Assembly (NCBI GenBank): GCA_002347095.1
Contig: DDWZ01000032.1
Span: 50,103-114,102, forward strand
Source: Desulfobulbaceae bacterium UBA2273
Lineage (GTDB): Bacteria; Desulfobacterota; Desulfobulbia; Desulfobulbales; Desulfurivibrionaceae
DNA: 64,000 nt
Direction of reading: 5' to 3'
The translations under genes and the position numbers were made by a program. Shown here piece by piece: positions 15,300-26,326 of this stretch. How positions within the stretch are numbered: position 1 is the first letter of the stretch; the number at the start of each line of letters is the position of its first letter. A model generated the notes under the pieces. The model saw nothing but the letters and a program-made list of their open reading frames with translations. It ran no database searches and had not been told where the DNA came from.

Positions 15300-18107
15300 A
15301 TGAGACTTCGGACAAAAATCAGTCTACTTCTGCTTCCGCTCATCGCCCTCCCTTTTTTGGGGATCGGCGTGTTCGTTTCGGCCAGGCTTTCCGATTATGC
15401 GCGGGAAACCGCCTTTTCCCAGGCAGATGCGCTTGTGGGCCAGGTAAAGAACAACCTCGTCTCCTACCTGGATATTTCCCGGGCCAATCTGGAGCTTTTT
15501 TCCCGATCCGACCTGCTCAAAAGTTACATGATGATTCCCGACGAGCAGACCCGCTACGCCATTTTTCAGAATCCGCTCCTCACCCAGTTCGCCAAATACA
15601 TGGAGGTCTACCCCGAGTACTACGAAATGCGGGTGCTCTTGCCCGATGGCTATGAGGATGCCCGGGTTGTCCACGGGGAGGTGGCCAACTCCACCGAGGA
15701 AGAGCACGGGGCTGCCTGGTTTCAACGCATGCGCGAAAGCGGGGAGGAGTGTTTCTTCCAGTTGACGGTCAATGCCGACAACCAAAGGAGTGTGGTCTAT
15801 TTTTCCAAAAAACTTGTCTATGAAAATGATCCGGAGCAGGGGGCGTTATCGGACAAGTTGCTCAAAGGCTATTTGGTTCTCACCATTGAGCCGAATTTTC
15901 TGGCCAGGCCGGTGCGGGAAACGAAAATCGGCGCGAACGGGCGGATGTTTTTCGTCAACGGGGGAGGACAGGTTCTTTTCAGGAGCCCTGAAGACAACCT
16001 GCCGGAATCCCTGCCTTCCGGCCTGTTGAGCGCCTTGCGGCAGAATCAGGAGCGATTTTTGTTTACCAACGAGATGCCCCAGCCGTCCTATTGCAAACTG
16101 AGCCAGGTGGCGCCGGATCTCTGGCTTGGGGCCGTATTGCCGGAAAAGGATCTGCTGGCCGCCGGGCGCAACCTCCAGGCGCTCATCCTTTGCATCACCC
16201 TGGGGATCGTCCTGTTGCTTTCCCTTGTTTTGTTTTTCGGTCTCAAACGTTTTTTTGTCGATCCTCTTTCCTGGCTGGTTGCTTCAAGCCGGGGGGTGGG
16301 CAAGGGCGAGCTGAAAAAAATCGAGATTCAGGCCGAGCGAAGCGATGAAATCGGCGAATTGCTCCATACCTTCAACACCATGGTGGATGACCTGAGCGTA
16401 TCGCGCCGGGAACTTCTCGGCCAGCAGGAGCTTCTGGAGCAACGGGTTCGGGAGCGTACCGAACATTTGGTCGAGGTGAATAGGGAGCTTGAAATCGCCC
16501 GCCATGAGGCGGAACAGGCCAATCAACTGAAAAGTGAGTTTTTGGCCAATATGAGTCATGAAATCCGCACTCCCATGAACGGGGTGATCGGCATGACCCA
16601 GCTTCTGCTCAGCACCACCTTGAGCAAGGAGCAGACCGAATACGCCGAAACCGTGTATTCATCGGCAGAGACCCTCCTTCATATCATCAACGATATCCTC
16701 GATTTTTCAAAGATCGAGGCCGGCAAGCTGGAGCTGGAATCCATCGAGTTTCGGCTGCGGGATCTGGCCGAGGATACCGCGGAAATGTTTGCCCAGGTCG
16801 CCCATGCCAAACGGCTTGAGATTCTGGCCTATGTCGCCCTGGATCTGCCCCGGGTTGTGGTGGGAGATCCCACCCGGTTGAGGCAGGTGATCACCAATCT
16901 CGTGGGCAACGCCCTCAAGTTTACCGCCAAGGGCTCGGTGTGCATCAAGATTACCCGGGCCAACGATGTGGCTGCCCCCGGCGCGGGGATGATTCCGATC
17001 CGGGTGGAGGTGGAGGATACCGGCATCGGCATAGCCAAGGAGGCGCAGGGGAGGTTGTTTAAGTCCTTTACCCAGCTTGACGGTTCCTACACCCGGCAAT
17101 ACGGCGGCACCGGCCTGGGGTTGGCTATTTGCAAGCAACTGGTGGAAATGATGCATGGCGTCTTGCAGGTGGAAAGCGAGCCCGGACGGGGCAGCAATTT
17201 TCAGTTCGTGCTGGCGCTTGCCCCCGGCAGGCCGGAAACGGATACCTATCCCTGGGCGGAAACCATGGCGGCCTTGCGGGGAAAACGAGTCGTGCTGGCG
17301 GTCCGGGATCCGGCTTGCCGGCAGTTGCTTGCCGCTATTCTTGCCGAGCTGCATGTGACGGCGCACACGGTGGAAAACGGAGAACAAGCCCTGGCTTTGT
17401 GCTGCGAGGAGCGGCAGGCCGGGCGATCATTTGACGGCGTCCTGGCCGAGGCGGAGATGGAGGGCCTGGACGGCTGGAGCCTGGCCCGGGAATTGAAACA
17501 CCAGGAGGAAGGAAAAATCCCGGTGGCCCTGATGCTGACCGCGGTTGATCAGCGGGAAAGCGTGGGGGAATGGGGGACGGACCTTGGCGAGTATCTTCTG
17601 CCCAAGCCCATCAAGTTGGAGCGGTTGATCAGGGTGCTGGCCAAGATGTTCGGCCTGGCCGTGGGGACGGACGAAGAGTCGCGGCAGGCTTCGATTTCCT
17701 GGGGAGAGGGCGAGGACACCCTGCCGCCGTTGACCATTCTGGTGGCGGAGGATAATCCGGTCAATCAGCGGCTGGCCGTGCGGATGCTTGAGAAAAAAGG
17801 GCACACCGTGCGTGTTGCCAATAATGGCAAGGAAGCGGTGGCCGCCTTTGAACGGGAATCTTTCGACCTCATCCTCATGGATATCCAGATGCCTGAGATG
17901 GATGGCTTTGCCGCCACCGGGCTTATCCGTTCCTTGGAGAAAAACCACGGCGGGCATATGCCGATCATCGCCCTCACCGCCCATGCGATCCAGGGGTACA
18001 AGGAACAATGCCTCGCCGCGGGAATGGATGATTACTGCGTAAAACCGATTCAGGCCAAGAACCTGTTTCAGACCATGGCCGAGGTTTTGCAAAAACAGCG
18101 GGGATAG
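15300..18107 (+). CDS. membrane hybrid sensor histidine kinase, BarA-like, with two receivers
   Basis: A 935-residue sensor. The first membrane helix (about 8-28) is followed by a large periplasmic Cache-like domain (to about 295). The second helix is [24 protein letters not shown] segment and coiled coil follow, then HisKA with H-box [11 protein letters not shown] (His near 420) and a HATPase with [16 protein letters not shown] and [10 protein letters not shown]. Receiver 1 (about 660-780) lacks the phosphoacceptor, reading [12 protein letters not shown]. Receiver 2 (about 805-925) is intact, [13 protein letters not shown]. There is no Hpt domain. The PotD-like gene directly upstream may supply its ligand-binding partner. 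Confidence 0.92.
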   Translation: MRLRTKISLLLLPLIALPFLGIGVFVSARLSDYARETAFSQADALVGQVKNNLVSYLDISRANLELFSRSDLLKSYMMIPDEQTRYAIFQNPLLTQFAKYMEVYPEYYEMRVLLPDGYEDARVVHGEVANSTEEEHGAAWFQRMRESGEECFFQLTVNADNQRSVVYFSKKLVYENDPEQGALSDKLLKGYLVLTIEPNFLARPVRETKIGANGRMFFVNGGGQVLFRSPEDNLPESLPSGLLSALRQNQERFLFTNEMPQPSYCKLSQVAPDLWLGAVLPEKDLLAAGRNLQALILCITLGIVLLLSLVLFFGLKRFFVDPLSWLVASSRGVGKGELKKIEIQAERSDEIGELLHTFNTMVDDLSVSRRELLGQQELLEQRVRERTEHLVEVNRELEIARHEAEQANQLKSEFLANMSHEIRTPMNGVIGMTQLLLSTTLSKEQTEYAETVYSSAETLLHIINDILDFSKIEAGKLELESIEFRLRDLAEDTAEMFAQVAHAKRLEILAYVALDLPRVVVGDPTRLRQVITNLVGNALKFTAKGSVCIKITRANDVAAPGAGMIPIRVEVEDTGIGIAKEAQGRLFKSFTQLDGSYTRQYGGTGLGLAICKQLVEMMHGVLQVESEPGRGSNFQFVLALAPGRPETDTYPWAETMAALRGKRVVLAVRDPACRQLLAAILAELHVTAHTVENGEQALALCCEERQAGRSFDGVLAEAEMEGLDGWSLARELKHQEEGKIPVALMLTAVDQRESVGEWGTDLGEYLLPKPIKLERLIRVLAKMFGLAVGTDEESRQASISWGEGEDTLPPLTILVAEDNPVNQRLAVRMLEKKGHTVRVANNGKEAVAAFERESFDLILMDIQMPEMDGFAATGLIRSLEKNHGGHMPIIALTAHAIQGYKEQCLAAGMDDYCVKPIQAKNLFQTMAEVLQKQRG

Positions 18108-18153
18108 GGGATTGTTCGACTTTTTGCGGGGCTTGTCGCTTTTGATTATTTAG

Positions 18154-18180
18154 TTGAGTAATTTGCCGCTTTCTTATAAT
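18154..18180 (+). promoter_or_regulatory. possible promoter of the cheV-like gene
   Basis: TATAAT at 18175-18180 is a perfect -10, and TTGAGT at 18154-18159 is a moderate -35 at a short 15-nt spacing. The gene starts at 18234. Confidence 0.5.
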
Positions 18181-18233
18181 TGTAAAGGATATCTTTCTTT
18201 CTGGGCACTATCCCGACACATTGGAGCCGCTAC

Positions 18234-19202
18234 ATGAGTCAAGCCGCTGGGTACAAAACCGATATTCTTCTGCAGGCCGGGACAAACGAGCTGGAAATCA
18301 TTACCTTTTTTCTCCAGTGGCACGATCAGACCAACGACTCCATCAGCAGGACGGCATACGGCATCAATGCCGCCAAGGTCCGGGAGCTGGTGGCCATGCC
18401 GGAAAATTTGACCGAGATCCCGGATAGCGTCGCGGCCATGAAGGGCGTTTTTCTGCTGCGGGACCGGACCATCCCCCTGGTCGATCTCTGTGAATGGTTT
18501 GGCTATGTCCCGGACCTTTCCCCGGAGGCAAAAGCAAAATGGGTGGTCATTGTCACCGAGATCAACGGCAAGTTTTTCGGTTTTGTCGCCCATGGGGTGG
18601 ATAAGGTGTACCGGGTGAGCTGGACGAAAATCATGCCGCCGCCGCCGATTATCTCCCATTACAGCAGCCTCACCGGGGTATGTCTGGTGGACGGCAATAT
18701 TATCCAGATGGTTGACTTCGAGAGTATCATCGCCTCCATCGACCCAAGTATGGTTATCGATTCCGATGCGCATTCCATCTTGGAGCATCCCGATGCGTCC
18801 CAAGCCGACAAGGCCGTGGTTATTGCCGATGATTCCAATCTTATTCAGGACCAAATCCGCAAAACCCTGGAAAGGGCGGGATACCGGGTTGTCGCCCATT
18901 CCGACGGGCAGGATGCCTGGGAGTATCTGGAAAAACTGAGAATCAACGGCACCCTGCATAACGAGGTTCTGGCTGTTATCAGCGATATAGAAATGCCGCG
19001 CATGGACGGGCATAATTTCTGTAAGCGGATCAAGGAAAACAGCGGGTACGATGGAATTCCGGTCATGCTTTTTTCTTCGCTGATCAACGACATGGCTCGT
19101 CATAAGGGTGAAGCCGTGGGCGCTGACGACCAGATTTCCAAACCAGAGCTTGGCCAGCTTGTCTCCAGACTGCAGGACTGTCTCCGGCGTTTGGCCGCTT
19201 GA
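18234..19202 (+). CDS. CheV-like chemotaxis coupling protein (CheW-receiver)
   Basis: The 322-residue protein joins an N-terminal CheW domain (about 10-170; YGINAAKVRELV, LRDRTIPLVDLCEW, GNIIQMVDFE) to a C-terminal receiver (about 190-322; ADDSN acidic pocket, phosphoacceptor in AVISDIEMPRMDG, Lys in ISKPEL). CheV proteins couple chemoreceptors to CheA and adjust it by phosphorylation. No CheA or MCP gene is in the window, so its partners are elsewhere. It ends the signalling island. Confidence 0.9.
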   Translation: MSQAAGYKTDILLQAGTNELEIITFFLQWHDQTNDSISRTAYGINAAKVRELVAMPENLTEIPDSVAAMKGVFLLRDRTIPLVDLCEWFGYVPDLSPEAKAKWVVIVTEINGKFFGFVAHGVDKVYRVSWTKIMPPPPIISHYSSLTGVCLVDGNIIQMVDFESIIASIDPSMVIDSDAHSILEHPDASQADKAVVIADDSNLIQDQIRKTLERAGYRVVAHSDGQDAWEYLEKLRINGTLHNEVLAVISDIEMPRMDGHNFCKRIKENSGYDGIPVMLFSSLINDMARHKGEAVGADDQISKPELGQLVSRLQDCLRRLAA

Positions 19203-19277
19203 TGGCTTTTGTCTTGTGAGCGCCGGTTTTTCCCGGATACCCTGCTGTTGCAGCCTCCTCCGTCGTAGCATCATTGC

Positions 19278-22200
19278 ATGGCGCAAAACAGGATCATGAA
19301 GAGCGCCATGCATGTGTATCGGTCCAACAGGGTTGAAGCCCTGCTGGGTTCGATGGCGGACGTTTTGCGTACGCCGCTTTCCTCGCCCCTTGCCCCGGAA
19401 TGTATCGTCGTGCAAAGCAAGGGCATGGCGACCTGGCTTGCCATGCAGCTTTCCGGCCGCTTCGGAGTGTGGGCCAATCCGGATTTTCCCCATCCCCGGC
19501 AGTTTGTCCAGCGGGCGCTGCGGGCAACGCTAGGCGATGAGGGCGATCTGGTGCAGAGGTACAGCCGGGAAAGGCTCGCCTTTGTGATCTGCGCCCTGCT
19601 CGATGACTGCCGCCGTGATCCCGATTTTTCTCCCCTGACCTCCTACCTTTCCGATGGCCCGTTGAGCAAGAAGCTCCAGTTGGCCAGGCAGATCGCCCAT
19701 CTCTTTGATCAATACGCGGTGTACCGGCCCGCGATGATCCTTGCCTGGGAGGAAGGCGAGAACCGGGCCTTTTCCCATGATCTGACCGAGGATCTCTGGC
19801 AGCCCAAGCTGTGGCGGCAACTGGTGGCGCATCTCGGCTGCTGCTCTCCTGCCCGGCTCATGCAGCGAGCCAGGCAGGCGCTGGCCGCCGGCGTGATTCC
19901 CTTTCCCCATCATCTTCCTGCCAGGGTTTCCCTGTTCGGCATCGACACCCTGCCCCCCATGTATCTCGACATCATGGGGGAGCTGGCGCACGTCCTGCCG
20001 GTGCATTTTCATCTTTTTTCCCCAACGGAAGGCTACTTTGGGGACATCCGCTCCCAGGGAGAGGTCCACCGCGCCCTGGCCCGTTTGCCTTCCGGCCTGG
20101 ACGAAGCGGACCTCTCCCTGGAAATCGGTCATCCGCTGCTTGCCTCCATGGGCGGCATGGCCCGGGATTTTCAGGAGATTCTTGAAGGCTCGGTTGCCTA
20201 TGTTGAGGCGGGGGAGCAGTACTTGGGCCATGATGCGCCGCGCACCATGCTGGAGGTGTTGCACAATGATATTCTGCAGCTCTGCCATCGCTCTCCGGCA
20301 GGCGGCAATGCCGCGCCCGTACTCTTGGGCGAGGATGATGATTCCCTCCGCATCCATGCCTGCCACAGCCGTCTCCGCGAGGTCGAGGTGTTGCAGGATC
20401 AACTGCTGGCCCTGCTCCAGGAGGATCCGGCTCTTACCCCCCGCGAGATCGTGGTCATGCTGCCCGATGTTTCCGCCTATGCCCCGCTCATCGAGGCGGT
20501 TTTCGGGCTCTCTCCGGAGGACAAGCGTTTTATCCCCTTTCGCATTGCGGACCGCTCCCTGTTGAGCGAAGCGTCGCTCATCGAGGTGTTCTTCCGTTTT
20601 CTTCAGATGGTCCCCGGCAGGATGCCGGTTTCAGAGGTTCTGGAACTGCTTGCCTGCGAGGCGGTCCAGCAGCATTATGCCATTACCCCCGGGGAGCTGC
20701 CAAGGATCCGGCTTTGGGTGGAAAAGGCCGGGATCCGGTGGGGGATCGACGAGTCGCACCGCGAGACGCTGCAACAGCCCAAGGAGCGGCAGAACACCTG
20801 GCGCTTCGGCTTTGACCGGCTGGCCTTGGGCTATGCCGTCCGCACGGACGGGGCATTCCTGGGCGATGTCCTGCCCTATGAGGAGATCGAGGGACAGGGC
20901 GCTGAGCTTGCCGGCAGGTTTATCCATTTTTGCGAGACCCTCTTTGGTGCGGCGGACAAGCTCTCCACCGCCAAGAAGATACCGGAATGGCAGCGTGTTC
21001 TCACCGAGCTGCTGGCAGCCCTGTTTCCGGAGGAGTCGCCCCAGGCGTGGCAAGTGCAGAAGATCCGGGACAATCTGGTCCAGATCGCCCTTGAGGCGCA
21101 GGATGCCGGGTTCAGCCAGCTCCTGGATCTGAACGGCATCACTATTCTCCTCAAGGAGAAACTCTCCGGTCAGGCCACGGCCCAGGGCTTTCTTGAGGGC
21201 GGCCTTACCTTTTGCGGCATGCTGCCCATGCGCTCGATCCCCTTTAAGGTTGTCTGTCTGCTGGGCATGAACGACGGGGAGTTTCCCCGGGTGGAGCATC
21301 CGCAGAGCTTTGACCTGATCGCCCGCTACCCGAAGCTGGGCGACCGGTCCAAGCGCAACGATGACCGCTATGTTTTTCTTGAGGCCCTGCTGGCCAGCCG
21401 CGGGAAATTCCTTGTTTTTTATCAGGGCAATACCCTGCGGGACGGCAAGGAGATTCCGCCTGCCGTGGTGGTGGAAGAGCTGGTGGATTGCCTGGCCGAG
21501 AGTTTCTTGCGCGATTCCGGCCCTTCCGGCTCCGCCACTTTTGCCGAGCATCGGAAAAAAATGGCGGAGCGCCTTGTGGTCCGCCATCCCCTGCAGCCTT
21601 TCAGCCGGAAGTACTTTTCCGGCGCGGACCAAAGGCTGTGCAGTTTTGGCGCGGAATACTGCCGGGCTGCCCAGACAAAAGAATCAGGGGTACGGCGCAG
21701 GCATGCCTTCCTGCCCGCGCCCCTGCCGCCCGTTGCTGCTGACCCTGTCTCGATTTCTCTTGGTGATCTGTCCCGCTATCTTTCGCATCCGGTCCGCTGG
21801 TTTCTTGAAAACCGGCTTGGCATTTTTTTGCAGGAGAGAAACCGCGAGTTCCAGGACCGTGAGCCCATCCATCTTGATTCCCTGGAAAAATACCAGTTGA
21901 GCCGGGATCTCCTGGCCATGCACGGGGAGGGGTTGGCCAGCCCGGAAATCCTGCTCTCCCGTTGGCGGGGCGAGGGGCGGATTCCTTTGGGTCAGGCTGC
22001 CCATGCGGTTTTTGCCGAGATTCGGGATACCGTGCGCCCGATTGTGGAGCAGGTTCTTGCATATGGGCCAGGTCCGGCGGATCGCGAACTGCCTCCTCTG
22101 CGCCGTGAAATCCATCTTGCGCAGGATGTTGCCCTGCACGGCGAGTTGCACGGTAGATATCCCTCCGGCCACATCTATTGGACCAACAGCCTGCTCCATG

Positions 22201-22688
22201 GCAAAATATTGCTGCCGGTCTGGCTGGAGCATCTTTTTCTTTCCGCCGTTGCCCCGACGGATCAGCGCTGTGAAACCACGGTGATCGGCAGAGGAAGCGA
22301 CAAAGGCACGGCCCAGGTGCTGCGCTTTTCTCCGGTTCCCGAGGCCGCAGGCGTGCTCCATGATCTTGCCTCCCTTTTTGCCGAAGGGTTGAACACGCCT
22401 TTGGTGTTTTTCCCTAAAAGCGGCCTCGCCTTTGCCCGGGCCATGTGTAACGCACAAGGGAGCGAGCAAGAAAAAATCATTGGCGCCTGTGCCAAGGCGG
22501 AGGAGGAGTATCGCGGCAGCGAATTTGCCCCCGGAGAGGGGGAAGACGCATACTGCCGCCAACTTTTTGGTGAGGCCCTGCCCGTTTCCCCGGGCTTTGT
22601 CCTGTATGCGGAGGATAACTCCCCGCCCTTTACAGAGCTTGCCACCCGGATTTTCATGCCCATGCTCAACCATATGGAGGAGTTATGA
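19278..22688 (+). CDS. recC: exodeoxyribonuclease V subunit gamma
   Basis: RecC is the scaffold and Chi-recognition subunit of the RecBCD helicase-nuclease that resects double-strand breaks. The 1136-residue protein has the RecC opening MHVYRSNRVEALL (after a possible extra 10 residues), then CIVVQSKGMATWLAMQLS and ANPDFPHP. VFLLGMND-type core residues also occur (KVVCLLGMNDGEFPR). Length matches E. coli RecC (1122). Start 19278 is the earliest ATG; 19296 or 19308 are alternatives. Its stop overlaps recB in ATGA. Confidence 0.95.
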   Translation: MAQNRIMKSAMHVYRSNRVEALLGSMADVLRTPLSSPLAPECIVVQSKGMATWLAMQLSGRFGVWANPDFPHPRQFVQRALRATLGDEGDLVQRYSRERLAFVICALLDDCRRDPDFSPLTSYLSDGPLSKKLQLARQIAHLFDQYAVYRPAMILAWEEGENRAFSHDLTEDLWQPKLWRQLVAHLGCCSPARLMQRARQALAAGVIPFPHHLPARVSLFGIDTLPPMYLDIMGELAHVLPVHFHLFSPTEGYFGDIRSQGEVHRALARLPSGLDEADLSLEIGHPLLASMGGMARDFQEILEGSVAYVEAGEQYLGHDAPRTMLEVLHNDILQLCHRSPAGGNAAPVLLGEDDDSLRIHACHSRLREVEVLQDQLLALLQEDPALTPREIVVMLPDVSAYAPLIEAVFGLSPEDKRFIPFRIADRSLLSEASLIEVFFRFLQMVPGRMPVSEVLELLACEAVQQHYAITPGELPRIRLWVEKAGIRWGIDESHRETLQQPKERQNTWRFGFDRLALGYAVRTDGAFLGDVLPYEEIEGQGAELAGRFIHFCETLFGAADKLSTAKKIPEWQRVLTELLAALFPEESPQAWQVQKIRDNLVQIALEAQDAGFSQLLDLNGITILLKEKLSGQATAQGFLEGGLTFCGMLPMRSIPFKVVCLLGMNDGEFPRVEHPQSFDLIARYPKLGDRSKRNDDRYVFLEALLASRGKFLVFYQGNTLRDGKEIPPAVVVEELVDCLAESFLRDSGPSGSATFAEHRKKMAERLVVRHPLQPFSRKYFSGADQRLCSFGAEYCRAAQTKESGVRRRHAFLPAPLPPVAADPVSISLGDLSRYLSHPVRWFLENRLGIFLQERNREFQDREPIHLDSLEKYQLSRDLLAMHGEGLASPEILLSRWRGEGRIPLGQAAHAVFAEIRDTVRPIVEQVLAYGPGPADRELPPLRREIHLAQDVALHGELHGRYPSGHIYWTNSLLHGKILLPVWLEHLFLSAVAPTDQRCETTVIGRGSDKGTAQVLRFSPVPEAAGVLHDLASLFAEGLNTPLVFFPKSGLAFARAMCNAQGSEQEKIIGACAKAEEEYRGSEFAPGEGEDAYCRQLFGEALPVSPGFVLYAEDNSPPFTELATRIFMPMLNHMEEL

Positions 22689-25600
22689 GCCGGGGTTTTG
22701 ATCCGCTTCTCATAGCCACCACCGGCGTGCAGCTCATTGAGGCCAGCGCCGGCACCGGCAAGACCTATTCCATCACCTCCCTCTACCTGCGGCTCTTGCT
22801 GGAGCGGAGGCTGACCGTGGAGCAGATCCTGGTGGTCACCTTCACCGAAGCGGCCACCGCCGAATTGCACGAACGGATCAGAACCCGGCTGCGCACCGCG
22901 GCGCAGGGGTTTCAGGAGCAGGACGGCGGCAATGATCCATTTTTATGCCAGCTTCTGGAGCGCAGCACCGACCATGAGGCGGACCGCCGTTTGCTCGCCC
23001 GGGCGGTAAGCGATATCGACAAGGCGGCGGTTTCCACCATCCACGGCTTCGCCCGCCGGGTTTTGCAGCAGCATGCCCTGGAAACCGGTCTGCTCTTCGA
23101 GCTGGAGCTCACCGGCGCCACCCAACGGTTGGTGCAGGAGATTGCCGACGATTACTGGAGCACCTTTTTTTACGCCCTGGATCATCGACTGGCGAGCCTG
23201 GTGCGACAAGGCGTTTCCCCTGCCCAATTGCGGGGGCTGACCCAGGAAGCGATCCGGCACGGTGATTTTGCCATTGTCGGCGAAGTCCCTTCGGAGGAAG
23301 AGCTCTCATCCCTGATGCAGGAGTATTGTCGGCTCTATGTTGAGGCGCGGGATTGCTGGCAGGAGCAACGCGAAGCGCTGGCCCAATATTTTGCCCTGGC
23401 GGAGGGGGTGACAAAGCCCTTTAAAACGTTGCTCACCAATGGCCTCTTGGACCGGCTTGCTGATTTTTTCGCCCAGGACGAGCCGGCGGCCATTGGTGTG
23501 CCGCGACATACGGAACTGCTTGGCGGGGAAAATATCTTTCAGCCGGAGGGTAAGGTCTTTACGGCCACGGCCCTGAAAAAAGGGGGGACTTCCGACAATC
23601 CCTTTTTCGAGGTATGGGGCAGATTGCTTGCCCAGGCCGAGGTTCTGGGCGCAAGCTGCCAAGCGCGGTTTCTTGGTGGGGCGGCGCGCTATATCCGGGC
23701 GGAATTGCCCAAACGGTTGCTGGCCGGTCAGCAGCAATCCTTTGACGAACTCCTCACCGGGCTGGACCGGGCTCTGCGAGGTCCACAGGGAGCACAGCTT
23801 GCCCAACAGATCCGCAGCCGTTTTCCCGTGGCCCTTATCGATGAGTTTCAGGACACCGATCCGGTCCAGTACCGCATCTTCCGGACCATCTATGGGCAAG
23901 GGGGCAAGGAGGCGCTTTTTCTGATCGGCGACCCCAAGCAGGCGATCTACGGTTTCCGGGGCGCTGATATCTATGCCTACCTGGAGGCCGCTGGTCAGGC
24001 GGAAGCTGAAAAACATACGATGACCACCAACTGGCGGGCCGACCGGAAGATGGTCGCCGCGCTGAACGCTCTTTTCGGCGGGCTGGCCCACCCCTTTGTC
24101 GATGGCCGGATCAGCTACGCCCAGGTTGCTGCGCGGCCCGGGGCTGAGGATCTCTGGCAATCCCCGAGCCTCGGCTCATCCCCTCTGCAGTTTCTCACCC
24201 TGCCTGAGGGACTCTGCGGAGTCAAGGGGAAGCGTCTGATCAAGAAACAGCTTCTTGCCCTGATCCCCGATCTGGTGGCCGGGGATATCGCCGGGTTGCT
24301 TGCCGGGGATACGAGGATCGGGGAGCGCTCCGTTCGGGCCGCAGACATTGCCGTGCTGGTTCGCACCAATACCCAGGCCGCGGAGATCCAGAGAGCATTG
24401 CGGAGCAGGGGCGTCAACGGGGTGCTCCAGAGCAAGGCCAGCGTCTGGGCCAGTACCGAAGCGCAGGAGTGTCTGCGTCTTCTCGTGGCGGTGGCAGAGC
24501 CGGGCAACGAACAATTGCTCCGCAAGGTTCTGGCCACCACGATGCTCGGCTTTACCGGAAATGATCTGGATCGCCTCAACCAGGCGGAATCGGAGCTCTA
24601 CGCACTCATGGGGCGCGTAGCTGCCTGGCAGGAGGTCTGGCGGAAAAACGGGGTCATGCGGATGCTGCTGGCGGCCTGGCAGGAGCATTCCGTTACCGAA
24701 CGGCTGCTCGTGCTGGAGGATGGAGAGCGGAGACTGACCAATCTGCGGCATCTTGGTGAACTGCTCCAGGAGACGGAGAGCCGGAACCATTTCAGCCCGG
24801 AGATGCTGGTGGCTTGGCTCAGCCAGACCATTACCGCGGGCGAGAGTGGCGAAGAGGCGGAACTGCGGCTGGAAAGCGACGAGGATGCCGTGCAACTGGT
24901 GACCATCCACCGCAGCAAAGGGCTTGAGTATCCGATTGTTTATTGCCCCTATCTCTGCCTGGGGGGAGGCGGCACCTCCAAGCAGCCCTTTGTCTCCCTC
25001 CATGATCCGGAGGTCGGCTGGCAGGGGAGGATCGTCCTTTTTCCCGATGATGCGGCCCGGGCTCTGGCGTCTGGCGAGCGCTTTGCCGAAGAGCTGCGTC
25101 TTGCCTATGTGGCCATGACCCGGGCCCGGCATGGCTGTCATATCTTCTGGGCGCCGGTCTCCGGGTACGACAACAGCGCGCTGGCCTGGCTCCTGCATGG
25201 CGATCAGGCCGAGCCGGAAACAGCAAGCCCGGAGGGTGTGCAAGAGCAGCTCAAGGGATGCACCGGTCAGGAGCTGCTGGCCAGGCTGCAGGCTCGGGCC
25301 AAGACGAGTGAAGGCTGGCAGGTCCGGCCGTTGCACCTGGGTTCGGATTCGATTGGCAAAGCAGCCAAACCGGATGTCCCTCCGCCCTTAGCCTGCCGGG
25401 TTCCGGGCCGCACGCCCAAACAGGTCTGGCGGATCGGCAGTTTCTCCCATCTCACCGCCCAGTCCGGCCATGACTTTGAACAACGGGAGCCGGAAGCCGG
25501 GGCAGAGGGTTTGGCGCAACCTCCGGATATGGAGAGTGCTTCCGTTTCCCAGCTTCCGTTGGCCCAGTTTCCCAAGGGGCCGGTGGCCGGGAATTTTTTT

Positions 25601-26326
25601 CACTCGCTCTTTGAAAAAATTTCTTTCCAAACGGAGAGTCCCGCGCAATTGCGGGAGCAGGTGCAAGAACAGCTTAGGTTTTACGGCTATCCCGAACTGT
25701 GGCTTGCCCCGGTTTGCCAGGCCTTTGGCGAGGTTCTTAAAACCCCCCTGCGGGCAAGGGATGTTTTTTGCCTTGCGGATATCGGCGACGATCAGCGACT
25801 CATCGAGATGCCTTTCACCTTTCCGGTGGGCGCAGGGTTGGGCGAGGACGCCAGTCTGTCCGCCGAACTCCTGACCCGGCCGTTTATCGATCATCCCCAG
25901 GGAATTCCCGTCGGGTATGCCGAGGCTTTGCGCGCCTTGCGCTTCATCCCCCTGCGCGGTTTTCTCAAGGGGTTTATTGATCTGATCGGCGTTTTTGAGG
26001 GCAAATGGTATCTGTTTGACTACAAGAGCAACCATCTCGGCGTCAGCCGGGATGATTACGCCCGGGAGAAACTGCCGGCGGCCATGGCCGACCATCACTA
26101 TTTCCTGCAATACCACATCTACACCGTGGCCCTGCACCGCTATCTGAGCAGCCGCTTGCCCGGCTATGCGTACGACCGGGATTTCGGCGGGATCATGTAC
26201 CTGTTTATCAAGGGGATGCACCCGGACTTTGGGCCGGAATTCGGGGTGTTTGCCGACCTGCCGCCCCTGGCCCGCATCGAACAGCTCTCGGAGATATTTG
26301 AGAGTCTGGCAGGGGAGGGCGCATGA
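22685..26326 (+). CDS. recB: exodeoxyribonuclease V subunit beta
   Basis: RecB is the 3'-5' SF1 helicase and the sole nuclease of RecBCD. The 1213-residue protein has Walker A EASAGTGKTYS (residues 19-29) and motif II LIDEFQDTDPVQ. It also has GDPKQAIYGFRGADIY, HRSKGLEYPIVYCP and LRLAYVAMTRARH. The C-terminal nuclease domain is intact, with GNFFHSLFE and GFIDLIGVFEGKWYLFDYKS near residue 1096. Length is close to E. coli RecB (1180). It overlaps recC and recD by 4 nt each, so the three are translationally coupled. Confidence 0.97.
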   Translation: MSRGFDPLLIATTGVQLIEASAGTGKTYSITSLYLRLLLERRLTVEQILVVTFTEAATAELHERIRTRLRTAAQGFQEQDGGNDPFLCQLLERSTDHEADRRLLARAVSDIDKAAVSTIHGFARRVLQQHALETGLLFELELTGATQRLVQEIADDYWSTFFYALDHRLASLVRQGVSPAQLRGLTQEAIRHGDFAIVGEVPSEEELSSLMQEYCRLYVEARDCWQEQREALAQYFALAEGVTKPFKTLLTNGLLDRLADFFAQDEPAAIGVPRHTELLGGENIFQPEGKVFTATALKKGGTSDNPFFEVWGRLLAQAEVLGASCQARFLGGAARYIRAELPKRLLAGQQQSFDELLTGLDRALRGPQGAQLAQQIRSRFPVALIDEFQDTDPVQYRIFRTIYGQGGKEALFLIGDPKQAIYGFRGADIYAYLEAAGQAEAEKHTMTTNWRADRKMVAALNALFGGLAHPFVDGRISYAQVAARPGAEDLWQSPSLGSSPLQFLTLPEGLCGVKGKRLIKKQLLALIPDLVAGDIAGLLAGDTRIGERSVRAADIAVLVRTNTQAAEIQRALRSRGVNGVLQSKASVWASTEAQECLRLLVAVAEPGNEQLLRKVLATTMLGFTGNDLDRLNQAESELYALMGRVAAWQEVWRKNGVMRMLLAAWQEHSVTERLLVLEDGERRLTNLRHLGELLQETESRNHFSPEMLVAWLSQTITAGESGEEAELRLESDEDAVQLVTIHRSKGLEYPIVYCPYLCLGGGGTSKQPFVSLHDPEVGWQGRIVLFPDDAARALASGERFAEELRLAYVAMTRARHGCHIFWAPVSGYDNSALAWLLHGDQAEPETASPEGVQEQLKGCTGQELLARLQARAKTSEGWQVRPLHLGSDSIGKAAKPDVPPPLACRVPGRTPKQVWRIGSFSHLTAQSGHDFEQREPEAGAEGLAQPPDMESASVSQLPLAQFPKGPVAGNFFHSLFEKISFQTESPAQLREQVQEQLRFYGYPELWLAPVCQAFGEVLKTPLRARDVFCLADIGDDQRLIEMPFTFPVGAGLGEDASLSAELLTRPFIDHPQGIPVGYAEALRALRFIPLRGFLKGFIDLIGVFEGKWYLFDYKSNHLGVSRDDYAREKLPAAMADHHYFLQYHIYTVALHRYLSSRLPGYAYDRDFGGIMYLFIKGMHPDFGPEFGVFADLPPLARIEQLSEIFESLAGEGA

